Shown here: positions 54,750-63,910 of the stretch, one piece after another
Layout: every line of letters starts with the position of its first letter
How positions within the stretch are numbered: position 1 is the first letter of the stretch
Assembly (NCBI RefSeq): GCF_004803465.1
Contig: NZ_SRSF01000001.1
Location: 124,501 to 188,500, forward strand
Direction: 5' to 3'
Source of the DNA: Neolewinella litorea
Lineage (GTDB): Bacteria > Bacteroidota > Bacteroidia > Chitinophagales > Saprospiraceae
Length of the DNA stretch: 64,000 nt
Translations under genes and position numbers: made by a program
Notes under the pieces: model-generated
Database searches by the model: none
Seen by the model: only the letters and a program-made list of their open reading frames with translations
What the model was told of the DNA's origin: nothing

Positions 54750-57668
54750 ATGCTTAACCGCATGTTTTCTCTTCTGGTCCTGATTTTGGTGACGGCTACT
54801 GCCATGTCGCAAAAAGGGGCCATTGCCGGAACCGTTTACGACGAGGACGGCTTCCCGATGCTGGGTGCCAACGTCGTCGTCCAGGGCACCTCTACCGGGG
54901 CCCAAACCGACTTCATCGAAGGTAAGTACCAGTTTCAGGTGGAACCTGGAACGTACACCGTTGCTGCCAGTTACGTCGGCTACGCCGAACAGGTGCTGGA
55001 AGGCATCGTGGTACGCGCCAACGAAACCACCATTCTCGACATCACTTTCGCCGAAGACACCGGCGTGGAATTGGCTCTCGACGTCACGGTAACCGCCCAG
55101 GCGCTCGAGCGCGGTGAGGTAGCCGTAATGAAACTGCGGCAGAACAGTGACAAGGTCCAAGACGTGATCTCCAGCCAGGAGATCCAGCGCCTTGGTGCCG
55201 GAACTGCCGCCGCGGCCCTTACCAAGGTTACCGGTACAACGGTCGTCGATGGCAAGTACGTTTACGTTCGGGGCCTGGGCGACCGTTACTCGGCCACCAC
55301 CCTCAACGGACTGCAGCTGCCCAGTATCGACCCTTACCGCAACTCCGCCCAGTTGGACCTGATCCCCACCACCGTGCTGGACAACATCACCGCCAGCAAG
55401 ACTTTCACGCCAGACCTTCCCGGTGACTTCACCGGCGGAAGCGTGAACATCAAGATCAAGGCCCTTCCCGAGCGCTTCACCTGGGGGGTTTCGGCCTCCG
55501 GGGGGTACAACAACCTGAGCAACTTCCGCAACGACTTCCTGACCTATCCCGCCGGTAAAAAGATCGGACTGGGTTACAACGACGGCACCCTGGATGGTCC
55601 CGCCATTTTGCAGGATCCGCGACTCGAAAGGCTGAACGCCCTGAGCAGCAACGTCGACCGTCGCGCACGCCGCGATCCCGAATTGGCCGCAGCCGTGGAG
55701 GACGTCGCCAACGAATTTGGCAATGCCTTTACTCTCGGTACCAAAAGTACCGGACCCGATTTCAGCCTGAGCGCCAACATCGGTAACCAGTTTAACCTGG
55801 GCACCATGCCGCTGGGTTTCTTTGCCACGGCTTCCTACAGCCGGGAATACAGCCAGTACACCAATGGCGTGCGCGGCAACTTCGTCAACCCCGGCGGCAG
55901 CGCCGGCAGTCTGCAGGAGATATACGACCTGAGCGACTCCAAGAGCGTGGAGTCCGGTCAGTTGGGTGGCATGGTCGGCCTGACCCTTCGCCCTTCGCCG
56001 GCCAACAGCATCTCCCTGTATACGATTTACAGCCACCAAGGCTTCCTCGAGGGACGCATCCTGCAGGGCAGCAACGAAAGCAAGGGAGCTGCCGGAACCG
56101 CCGACAACTTCTACCGGTCGCAGGCTTCCACCTTCATGGAGCGCGAACTGATCGACTACGTATTGCAGGGCGAGCACACCCTCACGGGACTGGGCAACAC
56201 CAAGATCGAATGGTCGGCCAACTACATCGACAGCAAGCAAAACGAGCCTGATCTGCGCTTCGCCGAGTACATCGAGCAGGGGGACCGCTTCATCATCGAT
56301 CCCAGCCAGTTCAGCCGTCCGAGCCGCTTCTTCCGCGACCTGTCCGACGACACCTACCAGGGATCGCTTGACATCACCGTACCGGTTCTGCAGGGCAAAA
56401 GCCGCGGTAACGCGCTGAAATTCGGTGGCATGTACCGGTCGAAGAGCCGGGACTTTAACGAAAAGATTTACGCCTACGAAAACGACCGCGGTCTCTCCTT
56501 CAGCGAAGCCGGTGGTGATTTCGACGTGTTCTTTGGACCAGACAACCTGGGTGTAATTGAAGAGGTCAATAACCGCAACCTGGTGGGTGTCTTCGTCTTT
56601 GACAACAGCAACCTGGCCAACAGTTACACCGGCACTTACGACGTAGGTGGCGTCTACGGCATGATGACCTACGAAGTGAGCCCCCGCCTGAAAGCGATCT
56701 TCGGCCTGCGCGCGGAGCAGACCCGTATCCTGGTCGAAAGCGACGTGGTGGCTAACGAGTACCAGCAGTCGGCCGAGAACGGCCGTACTCCGGACCTCAA
56801 CCGCATCGACGACAATACCGCCAACATCGATACCCTGTCATTGATGCCCGCCCTGAACCTGGTCTACAAGCTTGGCGAGAATACCAACCTGCGCGGCAGC
56901 TTTACCCAAACCGTGGCCCGTCCCAACATGCGGGAAGTAGCCCCCTTCGGCGCTTTTGGCTTCCTCGGAGAACCCATCGTGTTCGGTAACCCCGACCTGG
57001 AACTGACGAGCGTAGATAACTACGACCTGCGCTACGAGATTTTCCCCAACGCCGGTGAAGTACTCGCCCTGAGCGCTTTCTACAAGCGTTTCCGCAACCC
57101 GATTGTGACCACCTTCCGCCTGTCGGGCGATCAGCAGTTCACCTGGACCAACTCCGAGAACGCTGACCTGTACGGTCTGGAGATCGAGGCCCGTAAGTCG
57201 CTAGGCTTTCTGAACGAGAAACTGGACAACTTTACCCTGAGCACCAACCTGGCGGTGATCGAAGCCCGGCAGCAGATCGACGCCTCCGAGGTTCGCCTCG
57301 GCCAGGCCGTAGACCCGGAATTCAGCGGTGACCGCCGCTTCAACGGACAGTCGCCCTTCGTGGCAAACGCCAACTTGAGCTACGCCACGCCGACTTCCGG
57401 CTGGGATGTGGTCATCGCGTACAACTACTTCGGCGATCGCCTGCAAAGCATCGGCGCCGTAGGCAGCCCGGACATCTTCGAACGCGGTCGCAGCCAGCTT
57501 GACATGAGCATCAGCAAAAAGATTGAAAACTTCAAGTTGAGCCTGCGTGCCCGCAACCTGCTAAACCCCGCTTTCGAAAGCTACTCGACCTTCAGTGGAC
57601 AGGAGTACATCTTCCAGAGCTACGAGCGCGGTCGCGAGATCTCCTTCGGGGTGAGCTACGGCCTGTAA
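54750..57668 (+). CDS. TonB-dependent outer-membrane receptor with CarboxypepD-reg domain
   Basis: 972 residues. Signal peptide to about 21, a CarboxypepD-reg-like domain at 22-110 (GAIAGTVYDEDGFPMLGANV), a plug domain at about 120-240 with VRGLGDRYSATTLNGLQLPS, and a 22-strand barrel to the end. No SusD gene is next to it; a T9SS cargo gene precedes it instead. The ligand is unknown. C-terminal residues ISFGVSYGL lack the usual terminal aromatic residue. A strong hairpin ends the unit. Confidence 0.92.
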   Translation: MLNRMFSLLVLILVTATAMSQKGAIAGTVYDEDGFPMLGANVVVQGTSTGAQTDFIEGKYQFQVEPGTYTVAASYVGYAEQVLEGIVVRANETTILDITFAEDTGVELALDVTVTAQALERGEVAVMKLRQNSDKVQDVISSQEIQRLGAGTAAAALTKVTGTTVVDGKYVYVRGLGDRYSATTLNGLQLPSIDPYRNSAQLDLIPTTVLDNITASKTFTPDLPGDFTGGSVNIKIKALPERFTWGVSASGGYNNLSNFRNDFLTYPAGKKIGLGYNDGTLDGPAILQDPRLERLNALSSNVDRRARRDPELAAAVEDVANEFGNAFTLGTKSTGPDFSLSANIGNQFNLGTMPLGFFATASYSREYSQYTNGVRGNFVNPGGSAGSLQEIYDLSDSKSVESGQLGGMVGLTLRPSPANSISLYTIYSHQGFLEGRILQGSNESKGAAGTADNFYRSQASTFMERELIDYVLQGEHTLTGLGNTKIEWSANYIDSKQNEPDLRFAEYIEQGDRFIIDPSQFSRPSRFFRDLSDDTYQGSLDITVPVLQGKSRGNALKFGGMYRSKSRDFNEKIYAYENDRGLSFSEAGGDFDVFFGPDNLGVIEEVNNRNLVGVFVFDNSNLANSYTGTYDVGGVYGMMTYEVSPRLKAIFGLRAEQTRILVESDVVANEYQQSAENGRTPDLNRIDDNTANIDTLSLMPALNLVYKLGENTNLRGSFTQTVARPNMREVAPFGAFGFLGEPIVFGNPDLELTSVDNYDLRYEIFPNAGEVLALSAFYKRFRNPIVTTFRLSGDQQFTWTNSENADLYGLEIEARKSLGFLNEKLDNFTLSTNLAVIEARQQIDASEVRLGQAVDPEFSGDRRFNGQSPFVANANLSYATPTSGWDVVIAYNYFGDRLQSIGAVGSPDIFERGRSQLDMSISKKIENFKLSLRARNLLNPAFESYSTFSGQEYIFQSYERGREISFGVSYGL

Positions 57669-57710
57669 CCGCCGCAAGACGCACTAGATTACATATCTGT
57701 AGTCAACCTT

Positions 57711-58193
57711 TCAATGCCCTCCGTGCTCCGCACGGGGGGCTTTTATTTTGCGTCGCTCGGTCTTGGCCACGTAGTCGTGCAAGAAGCGGTTGTCCTCGCT
57801 GAACACGGCGAAGAGCAACAGAATGGGCGCAGAGAACAGGCTAAAGGCCTTAAGGAACGACCGAAGAATGCGCGTCTCAATGCCAGGCTTGCCTTCCTGA
57901 TCGCGGCTGACGATCTCGGACCGCCGCAGGTCGACCAGATCCGGGTGAAAGTCCACGATCGTCCAGTAAAGCGTACTGCCCAGGAGGGTGGTGAGCATCA
58001 CGCTGCCGCCACCTTCGAGCAGGATGGGTAACCAACGGTCGGTATCGTACCCGATGGGCAACTCACCCCGGAAAATGAAGAATTGCACACCGATCACGGC
58101 CAACATGACCGCGCAGTCTGCGAGATAAAGGAGGTAACGACCGAAAACACCCATGATCTGTATTTTTATTGGTGTTTCTAAATTAAGGGACAT
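57711..58193 (-). CDS. RDD-family-like membrane protein
   Basis: 160 residues. Membrane segments at about 20-40, 60-80 and 115-130. ETPIKIQIMGVFGRYLLYL at the start and the closing FLHDYVAKT recall RDD proteins, which are small inner-membrane proteins of unclear, sometimes transport-linked, role. The last ten or so codons lie inside the terminator hairpin of the convergent receptor gene. ATG 58154 is a possible shorter start. Function unknown. Confidence 0.7.
   Translation of the reverse strand: MSLNLETPIKIQIMGVFGRYLLYLADCAVMLAVIGVQFFIFRGELPIGYDTDRWLPILLEGGGSVMLTTLLGSTLYWTIVDFHPDLVDLRRSEIVSRDQEGKPGIETRILRSFLKAFSLFSAPILLLFAVFSEDNRFLHDYVAKTERRKIKAPRAEHGGH
57716..57749 (+). terminator. Terminator of the TonB-receptor gene, inside the convergent gene's end
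   Basis: Arms 57716-57726 and 57730-57740 (11 bases, one wobble) with loop TCC, followed by TTTTATTTT. The last codons of the minus-strand gene share this DNA. Confidence 0.8.
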
Positions 58194-58425
58194 GACCCCC
58201 GCCGGGCAGTTTTATCGACCTATGCAAGTAGGCCATAGACGGGGAGGGTGGGGCAGTGGGGCCCTTGAAGTTCAGTGCCGGTAGGTTGCTGGGGCATAGG
58301 CCGTTGCGCAAGTTTGGTGATTGCCCACATGCAGGAGAATGTGGAACATGGTAAGGTATTGTGTCCCGGGATCAGCAATGCGCCAGACGGACCTTTACCG
58401 GCCCAACCAACCATCTTATTAGCTC

Positions 58426-58581
58426 ATGAACACGTTCTTCCCATCCACCCGTCGAACGGTACCACCGCGGGCACGTGTGCAACCCCTTCCCCCGACGTAC
58501 CTCGGCATACTGATCCTGGGACTGTTGGCCAGTTTCCTCGGTGGGTATTTGCTTGGCCACTCACCATTGGGAGTGGGGTAG
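58426..58581 (+). CDS. Possible 51-residue membrane peptide
   Basis: ATG at 58426, TAG at 58579. Basic, Pro-rich start (TRRTVPPRARVQPLPP), then a hydrophobic helix (YLGILILGLLASFLGGYLLG) and a short tail. It lies directly before the LD-carboxypeptidase (42 bases). Whether it is expressed is open, as it is short and without an obvious promoter. I do not recognise it. Confidence 0.35.
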   Translation: MNTFFPSTRRTVPPRARVQPLPPTYLGILILGLLASFLGGYLLGHSPLGVG

Positions 58582-58622
58582 CGAGACTTACGGTTCATGG
58601 CCGATGGATTAACTTGCCCGCT

Positions 58623-59615
58623 ATGAATCGTCGCACGTTTACCTCCCGTCTGGCTGCCGGACTGGCTTTGCCGCTTCCGCTGAGCCCGGCACCCGCGCTC
58701 CGCCGCCCGGATCCTCCCGCTCGCCTGCGCCCCGGGGATACGGTCGGACTCATTACGCCGGCGAGTTTTCTCGATGATGAGGGGCTGGAGCGTGCCGTCA
58801 CCCAAATCGAGGGACTGGGGCTGCGCGTGAAACTGGGACGATACGTGCGGTCGGAAAACGGATTTCTGGCGGGTACGGATGCCGAGCGATTGGGTGATCT
58901 GCACGCCATGTTTGGCGACCGCGACGTACAGGCCGTCTGGTGCGCCCGGGGAGGCTACGGAAGTGCCCGACTGCTGCCGGACCTTAACTACAACCTCATT
59001 CGCCGCAACCCCAAAATCCTGGTAGGGTATAGTGACATTACCGCTTTGCTGAACGCCATCACCCGGGAGACAGGGATAATCACCTACCACGGCCCGGTGG
59101 GAAGTTCGGAGTTCACCGCTTATACAGAGAAGCACCTGCGCATGGCGCTTTGGGAGGGAGAAGAGTGGTCAACGATCCACCCCCCGGAGGAGGGGCCGGA
59201 GCCCTATATCATACGGCCCGGCCGGGCATCCGGTGAACTGTGGGGGGGCAACCTGAGCCTGCTGGTCGCCAGTGTGGGGACGGATTTCACCCCGCCGATC
59301 GACGACAGCCTGCTCTTTATTGAAGAGGTGGGGGAGAAGCCCTACCGGATCGACCGGATGCTCACGCAACTGCGGCAAGCGTGGAAGCTCGACAAAGTCG
59401 CCGGCATCGTACTGGGCACCTTTAAGGACTGTGAGGCCGATCCGGACGACCGGTCACTGACGCTGCGGGAGACGCTGACGGAGCGCCTGGGTGACCTTGA
59501 CGTCCCCGTGGCCTACGGGTTGCCCATCGGGCACATCAAGGATATGTGCACGCTACCGGTCGGCGGGCGGGCGACCTTTGACGCCTTCGACTTTACCATC
59601 ACGCCCGGGGAATAG
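58623..59615 (+). CDS. LD-carboxypeptidase (peptidase S66)
   Basis: 330 residues from ATG 58623. The N-terminus MNRRTFTSRLAAGLALPLPL is a signal peptide, with a twin-arginine-like RRTF. Peptidase S66 catalytic Ser is in LVGYSDITALL (Ser137), Glu in LLFIEEVGEKPYRID and His304 in LPIGHIKDMCTLPVGG. Such enzymes remove the terminal D-Ala from murein tetrapeptides during recycling. The frame is open back to 58275 but the added sequence is not family-like. With a signal peptide this copy would act in the periplasm, unlike the cytoplasmic LdcA of E. coli. Confidence 0.9.
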   Translation: MNRRTFTSRLAAGLALPLPLSPAPALRRPDPPARLRPGDTVGLITPASFLDDEGLERAVTQIEGLGLRVKLGRYVRSENGFLAGTDAERLGDLHAMFGDRDVQAVWCARGGYGSARLLPDLNYNLIRRNPKILVGYSDITALLNAITRETGIITYHGPVGSSEFTAYTEKHLRMALWEGEEWSTIHPPEEGPEPYIIRPGRASGELWGGNLSLLVASVGTDFTPPIDDSLLFIEEVGEKPYRIDRMLTQLRQAWKLDKVAGIVLGTFKDCEADPDDRSLTLRETLTERLGDLDVPVAYGLPIGHIKDMCTLPVGGRATFDAFDFTITPGE

Positions 59616-59750
59616 GACCAGCTTATATCGCTACGCGGTGGCTCACAACCACTGCCTGTGGGCATAGCGCAGCATTTTCAAAGGACCTATCTTGGCCTTG
59701 GCTAGCCCGGCTGGTGGGCCAAACGCTTTACCGACAATTCGGAATGGTCC

Positions 59751-62183
59751 ATGAATGCAGCACACCTCGCCCGACTTCTGTTATTTTGGCTCTGTTGTGC
59801 GGGCGCAAACGCGGGAGCAGTAATCCCGGGAGATGCCGCAACGGTGGCGGATACGGTTTACCAGAACTTCACCTACGAGGCTGAGAACGCGGGGGAGGTG
59901 TTCCTGGTCTGGAAACCCGTCAACTACCCGGTCACGGATGGCCTGAACTGGAACGAAGATACCCGGGCCGAGGACTCCCTACTGTACACCCCCATGGTGG
60001 GTGAAGATGGACGTTTCAGCGCCACGCTGAAATTGCCGGTAAGCGCCGAATTCTATTTCTGTTTCTGGATTACGGAGAACGACGCCGGCGATATTCGCGA
60101 TTACTGGGACGTCCGCGTAGGGGCTACGGTGGCCGCCACGCCGGACCGGACCATTCACCGCGTGGGGACTGTAGAAGGGGAGGAGGTGTCCGGGGTCGGC
60201 ATCAGGGATCTGTATATGATCCTGTTCGGCTTGCTTTTAGTCGTTTACGTCGTACTCCGCTGGGCGGGCCGGCAAAGATTACGGGATAGGGGGGTGCCGG
60301 CCATTCATCGCATACTTGCGCTAGGTGGGGCTTTGGCGCTGTTGCACCTCATTGCCCGGGCGGAAATACTGGGAGTTACCCCACATGCCGCCTTGACCAA
60401 TCCGCGCTGGACAGTGGTGACCGTGTGGGCCGCCTCGCTGCAAGACCTTTTGCTGGTCGCGGGCCTGGTTCTCCTCGGCTGGGCAGCCGTAGCCGCGGCC
60501 CGCAGCCGGTCGCAGGAGCGTTGGATTACCGCCGGATTCACGGTGGTGACGCTTTTGCTGGCGTTCACAAGTCAGGTGAACGTGGATACCGTCGCTTATA
60601 TGGGTAATCCCTTCACCTACCAGTGGCTTTACTATTCGGAATTTCTGACGGCTACGGATGCCTGGTCGGCAATCGGTGAGCAGGCCTCGGGGGGTCGGGT
60701 CGGTGAACTGCTGGCCGCGTGTTTGGGGGTGTTGGTGTTGAGCCGCATCATGGAGCTCGTGCTGCTTTGGTTGCCCGTTCGATTGGGTACCTTACTCCTG
60801 GCCGGGGGATTGGCGACCGCCGTAATCGGCAGTGCACTACTGGCCCACCACCGCCCGCCGCAGGCTATGGCAGGGCAATTGGGAAACGCCGTCACCACCT
60901 TCGTGGGATCCGTAATTTCTTCCGATGCGCCCTCCGCCTTCAGCGAAGCCACGCTGCCCGCCGGCGCCCTGCCGTTCGCCGAGTCGGAGTATCCCCTTGC
61001 TGCGCCTATGTCTCTGCCGGACACCACCGGGCGGGTCCGGAACCTGCTTTTCATCGTCCTGGAATCGGCCGGTGCCGTGTACTTCAACACGTATACCGGA
61101 CAGCGCGGTCTGGAGGAACCCCTGCAGCCTTATCTCGATCAAAGCCTGGTCTTTGAGGAGGTCTACGCGCACGCCCCGTCCACGAACTGCTCGCTGGTTT
61201 CGCTGCTGACGGGCATCTACCCCAAGCTCTCCTACGAGAGCGTCACCAAGGAATTAACGACGGTCGATTTTCCCTCCGTTCCTTCCATACTGTCGGAACG
61301 CGGCTATCGCACCTCCTTTTTCTCCTCCGCGGATCAATCCTGGCAAAGCGGAATGGAATACCTGCAACACCGGGGATTCGACATTGTCAAGGATTACCGG
61401 AACATCGAATGCGAGGAGCAGTTCCGGGTGGACCTGAATAACTACAAAGAGGGCGGAGGAATAGACGATGCGTGTCTGGCCGAACAGTTCAACAATTGGG
61501 TTGGCGAGGATACTACCACGCCCTTCTTTTCGGTGCTGTGGACGGTGCAGGCCCACTATCCCTACTATTTTAAGGGTGAGGAACACGACTACGGGGTGGG
61601 CAACTTCAGTCTCAATCGGTACCTGAATGCCGTGCGGCACGGCACCGAAGTAGTGGACCGGGTATTGCAGGACCTGCGGCGTCGGGGCCTGGACAGTACC
61701 ACGCTGGTGGTGGTGACCGGCGACCACGGGGAAGCATTTCAACAGCACGGCCACAGCGGCCACGGCAACACCCTTTACGAGGAAGACCTGCGTGTCCCGC
61801 TTTACTTCATAAATCCGGTACTGTTCGATGGCCGGCGCTACGACGGCCTGGCGGCCACGAAGGATATTCCGGCCACGGCGCTGTCGTTATTAGGCGTGGA
61901 GGTACCGGAAGCGTGGCAGGGCAGAAAACTGCTAGCATCCAGGTCGGATGAGGTTTTCTTTTTCGCGCCGTGGACCCAGCTTTACTTTGGGTACCGCAAG
62001 GGGAATACCAAATACATCTTTAACGAAACGAAGAACAGCGTGGAGGTGTATGATTTGGCCGCGGACCCCTACGAAAAGCGTGACCTCTCGGCTACGGTGC
62101 CTGAGGCTGCCATCGACTCGGCGCGGATACGCATTGCCGCCTGGGTACAATCTCAATCAAAACTCTACGACAGTTTCCAGTGA
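59751..62183 (+). CDS. Membrane alkaline-phosphatase/sulfatase-fold enzyme (LTA-synthase-like) with N-terminal beta domain
   Basis: 810 residues. Signal peptide (1-23), an extracytoplasmic beta-rich domain at about 30-130 (FLVWKPVNYPVTDGLNW, EFYFCFWITE), then about five membrane helices at 155-375. The catalytic domain at 415-800 has the metal Glu438 in VLESAGAVYF, the nucleophile Thr478 in STNCSLVSLLTG and Asp658-His659 in VTGDHGEAFQQHGHSGHG. Thr, rather than the Cys of true sulfatases, points to a phospho-transfer reaction such as adding a phosphoglycerol- or phosphoethanolamine-like group to a lipid or glycan. It overlaps the downstream GH26-like gene by four bases (GTGA). Confidence 0.85.
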   Translation: MNAAHLARLLLFWLCCAGANAGAVIPGDAATVADTVYQNFTYEAENAGEVFLVWKPVNYPVTDGLNWNEDTRAEDSLLYTPMVGEDGRFSATLKLPVSAEFYFCFWITENDAGDIRDYWDVRVGATVAATPDRTIHRVGTVEGEEVSGVGIRDLYMILFGLLLVVYVVLRWAGRQRLRDRGVPAIHRILALGGALALLHLIARAEILGVTPHAALTNPRWTVVTVWAASLQDLLLVAGLVLLGWAAVAAARSRSQERWITAGFTVVTLLLAFTSQVNVDTVAYMGNPFTYQWLYYSEFLTATDAWSAIGEQASGGRVGELLAACLGVLVLSRIMELVLLWLPVRLGTLLLAGGLATAVIGSALLAHHRPPQAMAGQLGNAVTTFVGSVISSDAPSAFSEATLPAGALPFAESEYPLAAPMSLPDTTGRVRNLLFIVLESAGAVYFNTYTGQRGLEEPLQPYLDQSLVFEEVYAHAPSTNCSLVSLLTGIYPKLSYESVTKELTTVDFPSVPSILSERGYRTSFFSSADQSWQSGMEYLQHRGFDIVKDYRNIECEEQFRVDLNNYKEGGGIDDACLAEQFNNWVGEDTTTPFFSVLWTVQAHYPYYFKGEEHDYGVGNFSLNRYLNAVRHGTEVVDRVLQDLRRRGLDSTTLVVVTGDHGEAFQQHGHSGHGNTLYEEDLRVPLYFINPVLFDGRRYDGLAATKDIPATALSLLGVEVPEAWQGRKLLASRSDEVFFFAPWTQLYFGYRKGNTKYIFNETKNSVEVYDLAADPYEKRDLSATVPEAAIDSARIRIAAWVQSQSKLYDSFQ

Positions 62184-63910
62184 TCACGAGCCGAAAATAC
62201 TTTTGGCGGTATACCATGCTCGCCATTGCGGCGGTCGGTATCCTGCTGTACCTCCTGGCCCCCACTTTCGGGTGGATGCTTGATTCCATCTTCCAGCGCA
62301 GCACCGCACTTTACCCGGCTCCCGAGGTGGAGGTGATCGGGCGGTACGTCCTCGATGAATCACCGGAAGCGGAAATACCCCCGCGGTTCACCCACTACAT
62401 ACTGGACCTGAACTACCAGAGCGGTTGGCTGGAGGACGAAGCTTTGCTCGAGGCACTGCGGGACGAGCGCCCGGTGATGATCACCGTACAGACCTGGAGT
62501 TCGGGGAGCCGGGCCTACGACAACAATCCGCTGGTAGACGTAAACGCGGGCAGGTACGACGACATCTTCACCCGGTTTTTTCGATTGCTGCCGGAAAAGG
62601 GGGAAGGCATTTACCTGCGGTTCAATCCGGAAATGGAAGTGCCGGTTGACCAGTACCCCTGGCAGCAGTACCCCTCGGTCTACATCGATGCTTACCGCCG
62701 TTTTGCCCGCCTGAGTGCACAGGAGGCCCCCGCGGCCGTGCGCATGTGGTCTCCGGCCGGCTATCCCGGCGCCCTGGAATTTTACCCCGGTGACGACGTG
62801 GTTGATGCGGCGTCGGTGACCTACCGGTATTCGGGGGAGGGCCAATTGACTGCCTATCCGCGTGACCTGCCTCCGGACACCGACCTGTATCGCCGACTCC
62901 ACCGGCTGCGCTTCCTTTCGGTTCCGATTTACGTTATCCTGCCCCCGGAAGCCAAGGGGGCACTGCCGGACCTGAACCGCGTAATCCAAAAGCTGCGGCA
63001 GGCCCCGGAAGGCACCTACGGAAAGCAACCATCGCTCGACGCCGTGACGGCGAACCGCAAACGGTACCGTGAGGAGGCCTTCACTTTCGGCCTGTACGAT
63101 CCGGACGGCCGCTTGCTCGACAACGAAAGCATTTCCGCCGAGCATCTCTTTACCGATTTTCAATCTATCGACTCAGGTAAATTTGATTCCCTGTTCCGGG
63201 CCGTGGACGCGCGTGGACACGTGGCCATCGTAAGCTTCGAGCCCTTTCATGCACCGGACGAGGTACGAGACTCCAATGTGCTGGAAACCATGGTGGAAGG
63301 CAAGTACGATTCGATTTTGGAACGGCTATATACCACCCTGGGCTCCGCTTCCGGGCCGGTGTACTTCCGCTACGCCCACGAAATGGAGATCCCTATTCAC
63401 CGGTACCCCTGGCAAAGCCAGGACCCCCACACCTACATCCGCTCGTTCCGCTACGTGATGAACCCCGACCGCCTCCCCGCAAACATCCGGCGGGTGTGGG
63501 GCCCGGCCGGCGACCGAGGTTCGCTGGAGTGGTATCCGGGCGACGATTTCGTGGACTACATCAGTATTGCCATCTACGGCCTGCCCGACAAGAATATCAC
63601 CGACCCCAAACAGCAGGAGCAGTTCGCTACGGTATTCAACCGCAAGATGTGGCGCATGCGCTTCGTAGGCAAGCCGGTCTTCATTACGGAGTTTGGCGTC
63701 AAGGGCCCGGAGGATTACCAGACGGACTGGATGCTCGGCGCGGCCAAAACACTCAGGGACGACTACCGGATAGTGGGCATCAACTACTTCAATATGTCGG
63801 ATACACCAAAAGCCTGGGGGGATATCAAGCCGCCCGACTGGAGCATCACGCGCCCTACGCTCGACGCCTTCGTGGCGGCGCTGACCGGGGAACGCAAGGA
63901 AAGGCAATAA
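62180..63910 (+). CDS. Membrane-anchored protein with two GH26-like domains, first copy degenerate
   Basis: 576 residues, GTG start overlapping the previous stop. One N-terminal membrane helix at about 13-33, then two homologous halves. In the second (about 330-575), YFRYAHEMEIPIHRYPW contains the acid His-Glu and VFITEFGVKG the nucleophile Glu of GH26-type beta-glycanases. In the first (about 50-260) the same places read YLRFNPEMEVPVDQYPW and VPIYVILPPEAKG, so the acid His and the nucleophile are lost. Both share a WSPAG/WGPAG-x8-YPGDD signature. Family GH26 acts on mannan, xylan or similar glycans; the substrate here is unknown. The extracytoplasmic side is expected. Confidence 0.85.
   Translation: MITSRKYFWRYTMLAIAAVGILLYLLAPTFGWMLDSIFQRSTALYPAPEVEVIGRYVLDESPEAEIPPRFTHYILDLNYQSGWLEDEALLEALRDERPVMITVQTWSSGSRAYDNNPLVDVNAGRYDDIFTRFFRLLPEKGEGIYLRFNPEMEVPVDQYPWQQYPSVYIDAYRRFARLSAQEAPAAVRMWSPAGYPGALEFYPGDDVVDAASVTYRYSGEGQLTAYPRDLPPDTDLYRRLHRLRFLSVPIYVILPPEAKGALPDLNRVIQKLRQAPEGTYGKQPSLDAVTANRKRYREEAFTFGLYDPDGRLLDNESISAEHLFTDFQSIDSGKFDSLFRAVDARGHVAIVSFEPFHAPDEVRDSNVLETMVEGKYDSILERLYTTLGSASGPVYFRYAHEMEIPIHRYPWQSQDPHTYIRSFRYVMNPDRLPANIRRVWGPAGDRGSLEWYPGDDFVDYISIAIYGLPDKNITDPKQQEQFATVFNRKMWRMRFVGKPVFITEFGVKGPEDYQTDWMLGAAKTLRDDYRIVGINYFNMSDTPKAWGDIKPPDWSITRPTLDAFVAALTGERKERQ

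Noticed and set aside
58275-58622. 116-residue extension of the LD-carboxypeptidase
   Set aside because: The extra sequence has no resemblance to S66 proteins, while a clear signal peptide starts at 58623.
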